Origin: Flammeovirgaceae bacterium UBA6059
GTDB taxonomy: Bacteria; Bacteroidota; Bacteroidia; Cytophagales; Cyclobacteriaceae
NCBI GenBank assembly: GCA_002435755.1
Contig: DIYH01000037.1
Span: 19,226 to 83,225, forward strand
Length of the DNA: 64,000 bases
Reading direction: 5' to 3'
Positions 18,832 through 26,553 of the stretch are shown here, in pieces. Within the stretch, counting starts at the first letter, position 1. Every line of letters starts with the position of its first letter. The position numbers and the translations under genes were made by a program. Below the pieces are notes generated by a model. That model did not search any database. It had not been told where the DNA came from and was given only the letters and a program-made list of their open reading frames with translations.

Positions 18832-19028
18832 GGATTTACAGTTTAGATTATGATCGCTAAGTCAATCTATTTAAAACTTAGGTCAAACTGAAGTGATGCG
18901 GAATGGAAATTCATAATACCAGACAGTGTATTTCAAATGCTATCTCGCATCTAACTGAGACTGGATTGAGGAGTGGTTATGATATGGTATGTAACGACAC
19001 TCCTATGCCAGTTCTAGCCAGACCAAAT

Positions 19029-19042
19029 CATAGTTAACTATG
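19029..19042. promoter_or_regulatory. Perfect 14-bp palindrome
   Basis: CATAGTTAACTATG is fully self-complementary and lies between the methyltransferase stop and the start of the BNR gene. Possible operator or part of a terminator; no T-run follows. Confidence 0.35.
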
Positions 19043-19054
19043 GTACGACAGTTA

Positions 19055-19072
19055 TTCTACAGGTTCTACAGG
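19055..19072. repeat. 9-base tandem duplication at the methyltransferase 3' end
   Basis: TTCTACAGG occurs twice without a gap, two bases from the stop codon of the methyltransferase. Looks like a slippage product. Confidence 0.5.
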
Positions 19073-19074
19073 TT

Positions 19075-19725
19075 TTATTTAGCCTTCATAATATATTGAT
19101 AAGGCAATAGACTCACTTCTACTTCAAAAGAGTTGTAACCCGCTTCTTTTAATTCTGCAATCACCTGGTCGATAGACAGTTTATGCTTGATTGGTGGCCC
19201 AACAGGAGTCTCCACTTTGAAAAAATCTACTATGATCAATTCTCCGTTTGTCTTTAGCCCGTTTCTCACCTCGCTAAAGTAGTCCGGTCTGTTTTCAATA
19301 TGATGATAAGTATTCACGATGAGCGCCATATCCACTTCGTGTTCATTGAGCGCCGGGCTATCATAAGGAATCATTCTTAACTCGATGTTTTCAAGTTTGT
19401 CCTTTTCAATCCTCAGCTTGATGTAGTCTTGAAATTCTTCGCTTACGTCTGCAGCAATAACTTCTGCACCTCTTGCAGCGAGTTTAACAGAGAAATAACC
19501 AGATCCAGCACCAATATCGATTATCTTCTTTCCTTCCATGTTACCTAGATAATCGAGGACTTTTTCAGGCTGTTGATATTCGTCACGTTCCTTCGATTCA
19601 AACCGTTGGATCAACTCTTCAACAGAAGACTTGTGCATATGTTCATTAGCTCCACCATTGTGATGTTGTGCCGCAAGGTCTGCCATTCCAATCATTAGGG
19701 AAGTCAATAGGATTAAGGTTTTCAT
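19075..19725 (-). CDS. Class I SAM-dependent methyltransferase with an N-terminal signal peptide
   Basis: 216 residues. The Rossmann methyltransferase core includes motif I DIGAGSGYFS (near 72), acidic DVSEEF for the ribose, and a motif-IV-like MALIVNTYHH. Residues 1-19 (MKTLILLTSL...) are a hydrophobic signal ending in LAAQHH, followed by a His-rich stretch. Export of a SAM enzyme is odd because SAM is made in the cytoplasm; the segment may be an uncleaved anchor instead. Substrate not known. It ends near the tandem repeat at 19055. No operon partner is evident. Confidence 0.82.
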   Translation of the reverse strand: MKTLILLTSLMIGMADLAAQHHNGGANEHMHKSSVEELIQRFESKERDEYQQPEKVLDYLGNMEGKKIIDIGAGSGYFSVKLAARGAEVIAADVSEEFQDYIKLRIEKDKLENIELRMIPYDSPALNEHEVDMALIVNTYHHIENRPDYFSEVRNGLKTNGELIIVDFFKVETPVGPPIKHKLSIDQVIAELKEAGYNSFEVEVSLLPYQYIMKAK

Positions 19726-20051
19726 AGATTATTCTTTGATGGATTAGTTCAAAATTCTGACCTCAGATTCCTAAGGTCGAGTCAGTCAAACCCGGTAGAG
19801 TTTCTATCGGTAACATAGATATATACTCATGCTCTCGTTTGACTCCATTCATCAATAGGCCGGTAAGTGATTCGCTATGAAAAATTAGTGTATTTACTGT
19901 AGTCCCAAGAATGATGTGATAACTATTGGCGAGATAACTAAAAACAAGTGCTATCGCTATACTCTGAAATTAAATACTGGTCTGTAGTCGATTTTCACTC
20001 AGAGGCTGCATTAAGTTTTTTGGTCGCCCTTCCACTCAGTTTAGTTGGCCT
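19726..20051. other. Intergenic, no recognised content
   Basis: 326 bases between OsmC stop and the methyltransferase start, both on the minus strand. It must hold the methyltransferase promoter, but no TAnnTTTG element, strong hairpin or ORF was found. Confidence 0.5.
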
Positions 20052-20666
20052 CTACGAGATTTCATCGTCATTTTCTGAAGAACGATTGATGGCTTCCTTG
20101 CCATTATAGACCAGCCTTGTAGACCATGGAATAGGGTTTCGTAAGGCGTAATGGGCCATACAGCCATTTTCAGCCTCATTCAAAAGGTCCTTAATGTTTT
20201 TTTCAGGCTCAGGGCTTTCAATGATTACATGCGTTTCGACCATATCACAACCTCCATTGGTCATATAGCCATGCTCCCGCATGTGTCCAAGATTGGTTCT
20301 GAAGATGATTCTTTGCTCCAATTTCAAACTATCCACCTGGATCTTTCGGGCGGTCAGAATATCCGTCAAGTGTGTCATCAAACAGAATCCTATACCAGCA
20401 GAAAAGAATGCTAATGGTGGCGGGGCGGTATCCTCTCCCACAGGTGGCTGTTCATCGCAGTAGAGCTTCACAGGACTGAACCCTGGTATGTTCACCGAAA
20501 CGACACCCGTCTTACTCTGCATCTTACCTGATTCAGCACTCAGGTTCACTTCGAAGCGATACGGTTCCGGATGTCGAGCTTTGGTAAATTTCTTAGACTC
20601 ATATTGTGTTTTGGTTGGTTGTTCGATACTCAGCTCACCGACGTGATAGAATTTGTCTTCTGACAT
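20052..20666 (-). CDS. OsmC/Ohr-family protein
   Basis: 204 residues from ATG 20666; in-frame ATGs at 20675 and 20699 extend it by 3 or 11 residues without adding homology. The OsmC fold is seen in two parts: PPPLAFFSAGIGFCLMTHL, with the first Cys on the central helix, and NEAENGCMAHYALRN, with the second Cys. OsmC proteins reduce organic hydroperoxides through such a Cys pair, but many family members are uncharacterised. The N-terminal 60 residues are longer than in short OsmC proteins. Cytoplasmic. Single gene. Confidence 0.85.
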   Translation of the reverse strand: MSEDKFYHVGELSIEQPTKTQYESKKFTKARHPEPYRFEVNLSAESGKMQSKTGVVSVNIPGFSPVKLYCDEQPPVGEDTAPPPLAFFSAGIGFCLMTHLTDILTARKIQVDSLKLEQRIIFRTNLGHMREHGYMTNGGCDMVETHVIIESPEPEKNIKDLLNEAENGCMAHYALRNPIPWSTRLVYNGKEAINRSSENDDEIS

Positions 20667-20699
20667 GGTCCTCATTTTTGATGTTCGACAAATATCCAT

Positions 20700-21078
20700 G
20701 CTATCAATAAGAATCTAAACTCTTCTATAAGATTAAACATGGAATTGTTTTAACCCATATCACAATTCTTCAGGCTTCATTCTCTTCGACTTAAAAATCA
20801 AGGCGCTATAGCTTTAATGTTGTTCTAACTCTGCTTGATGATCTTGCTATGATAAATAATGTCGTTGGGTAGCCATGTACCACAATCTTCCTAAATTCCT
20901 GCTGCCCATTCGTCCCGAGTAATTATAGAATACAAACATTACCTATTTGAATACCATCGAAGCAGGTGAGTATATTCATTCAATCATCGGTGCTTATTCG
21001 AATCAGATCATAGATTATGATCTGAAAAGGCCATCAACGTTCAAAGCATCAAAACCAACCAACCTCTTTCGCAACGGA
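20700..21078. other. Intergenic with one strong stem-loop
   Basis: 379 bases between the OsmC start and the stop of the NTF2-like lipoprotein. The only structure seen is the 9-bp stem-loop at 21004-21024. A 73-codon plus-strand frame at 20947 runs into the next gene and looks like chance. Confidence 0.45.
21004..21024. terminator. Stem-loop downstream of the aminotransferase/NTF2 operon
   Basis: CAGATCATA-GAT-TATGATCTG, a perfect 9-bp stem, 55 bases after the last stop of the minus-strand operon. On that strand it is not followed by a T-run, so either a non-canonical terminator or an operator. Confidence 0.45.
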
Positions 21079-21537
21079 TCAATTTTCCACCTCACTAATT
21101 GGAGAACTATGAGTGGCGATAGCACGAACTACTCCGTCTTTTTTCTCATAAACATCTGTAAAGCGTAGATACATTTTGCTCGTATCGGCATCCTCTACAA
21201 ACACTAGCTCTTCCCAACCTCTAATGATGGCGACATCATTGTAAAGCCAGACGACCGTATCCATTAGCGTCACCTTCTTCAAGGTAGTTTCTCCTGGACT
21301 CATTTCACTGAGAGCCTGTGACTTGTTGACGGTAGTACCATCTCCTGCCCCCGAGTAGACCCAACTATCATCCAATACCCGATCGATTTTTTGAGGGTTG
21401 TTTTCTAACAAACCATCAACCCAAACTTCGAGTGTATGATGAACTTCAGCCTCAGTGATGGTTTCTGGGGTTGTCTGATTGCTATTGGTGCAGGATACCA
21501 AACCTAATCCGACACAGATAAATAATATTCTAACCAT
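21079..21537 (-). CDS. NTF2/SnoaL-like (DUF4440-type) lipoprotein
   Basis: 152 residues. Lipobox GLVSC places a lipidated Cys near residue 16. The rest is a cone-shaped NTF2-like fold, judged from size and from the pattern of W-V-Y-S and a late R-x-T-D-V-Y strand as in DUF4440. No catalytic residues can be assigned. It follows another NTF2-like gene by five bases, and both follow an exported aminotransferase, so all three products appear to act outside the cytoplasm. Confidence 0.72.
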   Translation of the reverse strand: MVRILFICVGLGLVSCTNSNQTTPETITEAEVHHTLEVWVDGLLENNPQKIDRVLDDSWVYSGAGDGTTVNKSQALSEMSPGETTLKKVTLMDTVVWLYNDVAIIRGWEELVFVEDADTSKMYLRFTDVYEKKDGVVRAIATHSSPISEVEN

Positions 21538-21542
21538 AGCTG

Positions 21543-21992
21543 CTATTCAGGAAAAAGTGTTTTTACTGACCTACTGCTAAATATTTTGCTGACGATCTGC
21601 CATTCCCCATCGATCTTTAGCAAGTTCATATAGTCTACGATGACAAAATCTGGAAAGACAATTTCTAACCTGGCGTTGGCAGCTGTATTCATAATATTGA
21701 TTTGGGTTACATACGTCTTCCTATTGGCCTTAGGTCCGGGCTTCATTCTTTCCTCAAAGAATTCTAGCGCGTTGACTGATTTATATCCTTCTTCCTCAGA
21801 AATGAACTCCATCACAGCATCTTTATGAAAAGCCTTCTTTAAAGTACTGAAGTCATTATTGGTGCCTCCTTCCAGATAATAGTTTAGAGTAGTGGTAATC
21901 GCTGCGTATTCCTTTCCATCTGTTTGTCCAAAGGCAGAAAATGCTGTGATAGCCGATAGAAAGAGGATAAGTAATTTTTGAATGGTTCTCAT
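21543..21992 (-). CDS. Exported NTF2-like protein (lumazine-binding-like)
   Basis: 149 residues from ATG 21992. The frame opens at 22025, but that start would overlap the aminotransferase by 23 bases; the later Met gives a clean signal peptide ending SAFGQ. The mature part (YAAITTTLNYYLEGGTNND...) resembles the putative lumazine-binding branch of NTF2-like proteins common in Bacteroidota. Ligand or activity unknown. Middle gene of a three-gene operon, 10 bases after the aminotransferase stop. Confidence 0.75.
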   Translation of the reverse strand: MRTIQKLLILFLSAITAFSAFGQTDGKEYAAITTTLNYYLEGGTNNDFSTLKKAFHKDAVMEFISEEEGYKSVNALEFFEERMKPGPKANRKTYVTQINIMNTAANARLEIVFPDFVIVDYMNLLKIDGEWQIVSKIFSSRSVKTLFPE

Positions 21993-22002
21993 ATTATTTG
22001 GT

Positions 22003-23115
22003 TTAAGTCCATATTGATTTTGCAACTTCTATGAATCGTTGCATAGTTTCTTTTTTACCTATTGTTACCCTCATCCAGGTGCTTCCAGCTACTTCACTCG
22101 CGCCTACTATAAGGTTGTTTTGAGCGTACGTATTCCTTAGAGGCAGAACTCCAATTTCACCGCAGTTGAACCAGATGAAATTCCCATATGGCTCTGCACA
22201 GTACAGGCCAAGCCCTCTTAATTCGCCAAGCGTGAAGTCCCTACTTTCTGAATTGAGATTGCGAACAGTAGCAAGAAAAGTATCGTCCTCTAAACTGGCT
22301 TTAGCAGCAGCCAGGCCGAGCGTATTCAGATTTGAACCTGACCAAACCTGATACTTCCTTAAGGTTTGAATGAAGCCAGCAGCAGCAATTAGATAACCTA
22401 CTCTCATTCCCGCCAGGCCGTAGATCTTTGAGAATGTTCTGAGAACGATTATTCGGCTATTACTTTCAACTAGTTGTATAACACTTTCATTATCAGCTAT
22501 ATACTCAATGTAAGCTTCATCGACGATGATATAAGAATGTCGACTGACCCGATCACAAAAGGCCAGAAGATCATTATATGAGAGTTTTGATCCAGTCGGG
22601 TTGTTTGGATTGACTAAGTAGACCACTCCCGTCTTTTTGTTCGATGATTCTTCGATAGCATCTAAGTCAAAACCTTTGTCGTTGGTTAGATCAGTAGCAA
22701 TTACTTCACCTCCAAAGCGCTCTACGCACTTAGGTAAGACATCAAAGGTGACTTTAGAAGTGATGACCGTTTTCTTCTCATGTATACACCAAAATGATAG
22801 CAGCTGCAGCAAATCGGAAGAACCGGCACCAAGCAGTATAGATTGATTGTCTACCCCAAAACGAAGCGCCAGTTGATTGATTAATTGCTGACGCAGTTCA
22901 TTGGGGTACCTATTGCCCTGAACAATGTACTCCTCTATGGCTTCCATTGCCTTTTTTGAAGGACCGAAGGGATTTTCATTCGAACTGAGCTTTATACTGT
23001 CCTGATCTTGATCAAGGTCAGTAATACTATGACTCAATGCCTTAGCTGGTTGAAAAAGAAGTGTCGAGCCTAAAAGTGCTGTAGAAGAAATCCAATTCCT
23101 TCGGTCCATATCCAT
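22003..23115 (-). CDS. Exported PLP-dependent aminotransferase, HisC-like
   Basis: 370 residues. It matches histidinol-phosphate aminotransferase-type fold I enzymes: SSNENPFGPS at the start, NNPTG with Asn172, Asp199 in VDEAY, and the Schiff-base lysine Lys230 in SKIYGLAGMRVGY; an Arg near the C-terminus (WMRVTIGK) fits the carboxylate site. The first 27 residues contain twin Arg (DRRNW) followed by a hydrophobic run, like a Tat signal, which would allow export with cofactor bound. No his genes are nearby, so biosynthetic HisC is unlikely. Leads an operon with two exported NTF2-like proteins. Confidence 0.85.
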   Translation of the reverse strand: MDMDRRNWISSTALLGSTLLFQPAKALSHSITDLDQDQDSIKLSSNENPFGPSKKAMEAIEEYIVQGNRYPNELRQQLINQLALRFGVDNQSILLGAGSSDLLQLLSFWCIHEKKTVITSKVTFDVLPKCVERFGGEVIATDLTNDKGFDLDAIEESSNKKTGVVYLVNPNNPTGSKLSYNDLLAFCDRVSRHSYIIVDEAYIEYIADNESVIQLVESNSRIIVLRTFSKIYGLAGMRVGYLIAAAGFIQTLRKYQVWSGSNLNTLGLAAAKASLEDDTFLATVRNLNSESRDFTLGELRGLGLYCAEPYGNFIWFNCGEIGVLPLRNTYAQNNLIVGASEVAGSTWMRVTIGKKETMQRFIEVAKSIWT

Positions 23116-23204
23116 TACTTATGATCTGCCTGTAAAGCAATAGTCCATTAGGTGCAATCGGTGGGACTTATTTCTAATCAGTCAAATAACCTTCGGAACA
23201 GTTA

Positions 23205-23906
23205 TTACACTGTCAGTTTCTCGATGATTTCTTTTCTCGCGCTACGACTAACAGGTATTCTGCTACCGCAATTAAGTAACGCATCGTAAGTATTAGAGGC
23301 TCGTTTTTCCAACGACGCTATATCATCGATTCGGGTAACATAAGATTTATGGGTTCTAATGAAGTTGGAGGGCAGTAACTTCAAGAGTTGATTCAGTGGC
23401 TTGTTGTAAAGGCTTGTGGAATCATCCACGAGAAAAAGTTCGGAATAAATACCTGAAGCCTTGATATATCTGATTCGCTCGATGGAGACGAATTCTAGCC
23501 CCTTATGCGTCTGAATTGCCAGGTACTTCAGTTGACCGGAGCTGGTGTTGGTTCCCTGGTGATACCTATCTAGTGCCTTACGCACGCGCTGCTGGGTAAA
23601 AGGCTTTGCAATGAAGTCGAGTACGCCGATTTCGAATGCTTCGATCGCCCTATCGGAATGTGCTGATACCACAATCGTATGAAAGGCATTCGAGGTTAGT
23701 TGTTTTAGAATATCAAAGCCATCTCTTCCGTGAAGATTCAGATCTAGAAATAAGAGATCGATATGCTTGCTGGCCAGCGTTTCAAAAGCATTGGATTGTG
23801 TATGTGCTAGATCAATCTCATAGGGAAAGGTCACCGATTCTTGAATGAAGCGCATGAGTCTCTTCGCGATCAAGGGTTCGTCTTCGCAAACCAATATTCT
23901 AGTCAT
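23205..23906 (-). CDS. LytTR-family response regulator (second pair)
   Basis: 233 residues from ATG 23906, which overlaps the kinase stop in an ATGA; a frame extension to 23933 is disfavoured. Receiver with Asp55 (FLDLNL) and Lys in AKPF, then a LytTR domain with THKSYVTRI. It is a clear paralog of the regulator at 4618, sharing GVLDF and the HTI segment. Translationally coupled to the kinase at 23903. Confidence 0.92.
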   Translation of the reverse strand: MTRILVCEDEPLIAKRLMRFIQESVTFPYEIDLAHTQSNAFETLASKHIDLLFLDLNLHGRDGFDILKQLTSNAFHTIVVSAHSDRAIEAFEIGVLDFIAKPFTQQRVRKALDRYHQGTNTSSGQLKYLAIQTHKGLEFVSIERIRYIKASGIYSELFLVDDSTSLYNKPLNQLLKLLPSNFIRTHKSYVTRIDDIASLEKRASNTYDALLNCGSRIPVSRSARKEIIEKLTV

Positions 23907-25066
23907 TTCCACAATGTAATTGTTGAGAGCCAACCATTGCTATCCGGGTAAGACTGAAAATCAAATCTATCAGCGTACGACTCTTTGAGTCTGGAAATGA
24001 CATAATTGATACCTGTACCATTATTGCTTGCGCCGCTCGAAGCTTTCCCATCATTGAACACAGAATACGTCAAAGTCGAATCATCTTCCTTTCGAGCGAT
24101 TGAAAACCGACCCTCTTCTCTATCCTCATAGCCATGAGTTAAGCCATTTTCAACCAAGGTCAAAAGAACTCCTGGGGGTATGGCGTCATCTTCTGTCAGA
24201 TCAATTCTCTCTAATTGGAATGAGATGTTCTTACGTACTCCCATGATTTCCAGATAGGCGGAAATCAAATCCAACTCATCATTAATAGGGATCAGTTTCC
24301 TATCGCTAATCTTGGCGAAAAGCTCGAAGACCCTTGATAGTTCAAGTACAAATTTTGATGCCTTAGATGGTTCCTGCTCGATCAACTCTTGTAGTGAGGT
24401 AAGCGAGTTCATAATGAAATGAGGCTGAATAGTGGACTTGAGCAACTGGTTTTCGAGGCGCGAAGCTCTTATGATGGTCTCATTGTATTCTCTATTCTGG
24501 CGAGCTAACTCTATGCTTGACGAAAGTACCATGCAAAGAATTAGGAAAATCGCACCGACAAAATAGCCATAGTTTAGCGCGCCCTGCCAACCCAACCAGA
24601 CACAAAACGCAAATCCTAAGATTCCTAAGAGGACCAAATAACCTTTGCTATACTTGACCACCACATATATACTTTGTGCCAGCGCAATGATCAGACTAAA
24701 CTTGATGAACTCTAACTCATGCAGAAAGAAGAAATACAGTACGGCACTGGCGAGATAAAAGGCAACAAATTGTCTGCGGTACGGGATAGTGAAGTAGTAA
24801 GCCAGGAAGACGCTAAGAGAGAGCATCCCAAGAATGACTGATATGTATACAAGCTCATATCCGTTGAGGCTCAGAAACGGTATTAATTCCTGTTCTTCAG
24901 GATAAGTCTTTAGGTAAATTTTAAAACAATGAAATAGGCAATAGAAAGCAAAAAACAGGTAAGCCACCTTTTTGCCATAGCCAAAATAAAGCGCCACATT
25001 AAAGGCAGTTGCCGTCAATAGTACTGAGACGATAACTAGTACGCTTTCTTGTAGACTTAAATCCAT
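23903..25066 (-). CDS. LytS-type sensor histidine kinase (second pair)
   Basis: 387 residues. Six or seven TMs occupy residues 1-185 with no large external domain. A short helix leads to the His_kinase module: His216 in IQPHFIMNSL, N-box LVENGLTHG and G-box NGTGINYVISRL. Its kinase half resembles that at 2690 (shared EIM-x3-RK motif), so the two systems probably arose by duplication, with this one lacking the jelly-roll sensor. Confidence 0.9.
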   Translation of the reverse strand: MDLSLQESVLVIVSVLLTATAFNVALYFGYGKKVAYLFFAFYCLFHCFKIYLKTYPEEQELIPFLSLNGYELVYISVILGMLSLSVFLAYYFTIPYRRQFVAFYLASAVLYFFFLHELEFIKFSLIIALAQSIYVVVKYSKGYLVLLGILGFAFCVWLGWQGALNYGYFVGAIFLILCMVLSSSIELARQNREYNETIIRASRLENQLLKSTIQPHFIMNSLTSLQELIEQEPSKASKFVLELSRVFELFAKISDRKLIPINDELDLISAYLEIMGVRKNISFQLERIDLTEDDAIPPGVLLTLVENGLTHGYEDREEGRFSIARKEDDSTLTYSVFNDGKASSGASNNGTGINYVISRLKESYADRFDFQSYPDSNGWLSTITLWK

Positions 25067-25085
25067 TTTATGTTAAGGCGAAGTA

Positions 25086-25119
25086 CAAATCTATCAATCT
25101 CGATCTTAATTCTAACAAA
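25086..25119 (-). promoter_or_regulatory. Promoter of the second kinase/regulator operon
   Basis: On the minus strand TAGATTTG (25093-25086) matches the -7 element TAnnTTTG, with TTTG at 25119-25116 as a -33 element. The spacer is 22 bases, slightly long compared with the usual 19. It lies 20 bases before the kinase ATG. Confidence 0.5.
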
Positions 25120-25261
25120 TACACCGTTGGTGAACCTTGACGCTATCTGCTTCGAAATGAAATCTCAAGTATTCGATTGCCAAAGAAATAATGTAGGATC
25201 AAGTTGGGTTTGTTTTCTTGCTTATGATTCTTTGCTCTATCATATCTAAAACAGAATAATC

Positions 25262-26167
25262 ATGGCTTCAGGCTTTTTCGCAATACTTGATGATGTCGCT
25301 ACACTGCTGGATGATGTTGCTATGATCAGTAAAGTCGCGGGTAAGAAGACGGCTGGAATATTAGGTGATGACCTAGCGGTAAATGCTGAGAAGGCCTCAG
25401 GTTTTGCCTCTTCCAGAGAATTGCCAGTACTCTGGGCCATTTCAAAGGGTTCATTACTTAACAAACTGATCATTCTGCCGATAGCGTTTCTCTTGAGCGC
25501 TTTCCTTCCGACTGTTATTACGGTAGTGCTTTTACTCGGCGGTTTCTATCTGGCATACGAGGGGGCCGAAAAAATATATGAGTATTTCGTACCTCACAAG
25601 GAGAAAAAGAAATCCGCGGTAGTAGAAGCATTGAAAGAAGGTGATCTACTCGAACTGGAGAAGAAAAAGGTACGAGCAGCTATAATCACGGACTTCATAC
25701 TGTCTGTAGAAATTGTGATCATCGCGCTAAGCACTGTGGCTGATCAGCCGCTAAATATCCAGGTTGTTGTAGTGAGCATTATAGCATTGGTGGCCACCAT
25801 TGGTGTTTATGGTATCGTAGCTTTAATCGTGAGAATGGATGAATTTGGATACGCACTCATCAATCTCAATGAAGAGGACAACACCCTATCAGACAAAATC
25901 GGAATGTTCCTTGTCCGTGCTTTACCCTCTGTGATTAAAGGTTTGACAGTTATTGGGACTATAGCGTTGATGCTGGTATCCGGAGGCATCTTCGTTCACA
26001 ACTTGCCTTTTGTACATCATCTCGCCGAAGGACTAAACATCCCATCCATGTTGTTTGAGTTTCTCACGGGATTGATTTTTGGTGCTGTAGTCTTATTAGT
26101 AATGAAAGTTGGAAAGTCATCTTTTGGCAAAAAAGACAATAAAAAAACCTTACCTGAAGACAAGTAA
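25262..26167 (+). CDS. DUF808 family inner-membrane protein
   Basis: 301 residues. It opens with GFFAILDDVATLLDDVA and continues with KKTAGILGDDLAVNAEKASGF, both characteristic of DUF808 (YedI-like) proteins. About six TMs lie between residues 70 and 285, with a charged cytoplasmic loop near 110-140. The function of the family is unknown. The last codons also form the left arm and part of the right arm of the terminator at 26143. Confidence 0.88.
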   Translation: MASGFFAILDDVATLLDDVAMISKVAGKKTAGILGDDLAVNAEKASGFASSRELPVLWAISKGSLLNKLIILPIAFLLSAFLPTVITVVLLLGGFYLAYEGAEKIYEYFVPHKEKKKSAVVEALKEGDLLELEKKKVRAAIITDFILSVEIVIIALSTVADQPLNIQVVVVSIIALVATIGVYGIVALIVRMDEFGYALINLNEEDNTLSDKIGMFLVRALPSVIKGLTVIGTIALMLVSGGIFVHNLPFVHHLAEGLNIPSMLFEFLTGLIFGAVVLLVMKVGKSSFGKKDNKKTLPEDK

Positions 26168-26174
26168 GGTTTTT
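26143..26174. terminator. Terminator overlapping the end of the DUF808 gene
   Basis: AAAAACCTTAC / GTAAGGTTTTT, a perfect 11-bp stem with a 10-base loop, A-rich before and T-rich after. The stop codon lies inside the right arm, so the protein's last residues are encoded by the hairpin. Symmetric, so it may also end transcription of the minus-strand ORF at 26212. Confidence 0.8.
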
Positions 26175-26211
26175 CGAAATGACGCAATAAACTTGGTTGA
26201 ATCAAGCACCT

Positions 26212-26436
26212 CTAAGCTGCTATCGCATAATGCTTTAATGCAGATCTTTTCTGCAGGTCCAGGGTTCTCAATTCGTTTGTATATGCATCAGATTGTTTCA
26301 TGTATTCATTCTTGTCCAAATCTCCCCTCAAAAAGAGTTTTGTAGAGAGATTGAACTGTCCTTTGACAGTCGACTTTCGGCCATCAATCATTGATAGCGT
26401 ATTCATCAGTTTAACATACTTAATTAGTTTCATCAC
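26212..26436 (-). CDS. Small hypothetical protein, possibly SHOCT-like
   Basis: 74 residues, flanked on both sides by terminators, so it is a separate unit if real. The C-terminal half (LFLRGDLDKNEYMKQ...) recalls the SHOCT helix-turn pattern L-x(3)-G-x-I/L-x(2)-x-E-F/Y. The first residues are basic. No promoter element was recognised. It could be a chance frame, but the biased composition and isolation favour a gene. Confidence 0.45.
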   Translation of the reverse strand: MMKLIKYVKLMNTLSMIDGRKSTVKGQFNLSTKLFLRGDLDKNEYMKQSDAYTNELRTLDLQKRSALKHYAIAA

Positions 26437-26500
26437 TAAATCATTTTCTGTTTTTCGCTGATCTCAACGCGAGGGTTTTTAAAAGGTTGAGAAAAATTTG

Positions 26501-26526
26501 AAAAAAAATTCAGCTAGCCTGCTGAA
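26501..26526 (-). terminator. Rho-independent terminator of the SulP gene
   Basis: On the minus strand TTCAGC-AGGCTA-GCTGAA is followed at once by eight T. It starts 28 bases after the SulP stop. A canonical intrinsic terminator. Confidence 0.8.
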
Positions 26527-26553
26527 GAATTATAAAGCTTTGATTATCAACAC

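Noticed and set aside
20947..21168. 73-codon plus-strand frame
   Set aside because: It covers a stem-loop and then runs antisense into the NTF2-like lipoprotein gene.
22003..23115. Biosynthetic HisC
   Set aside because: Export signal present and no other histidine genes nearby.
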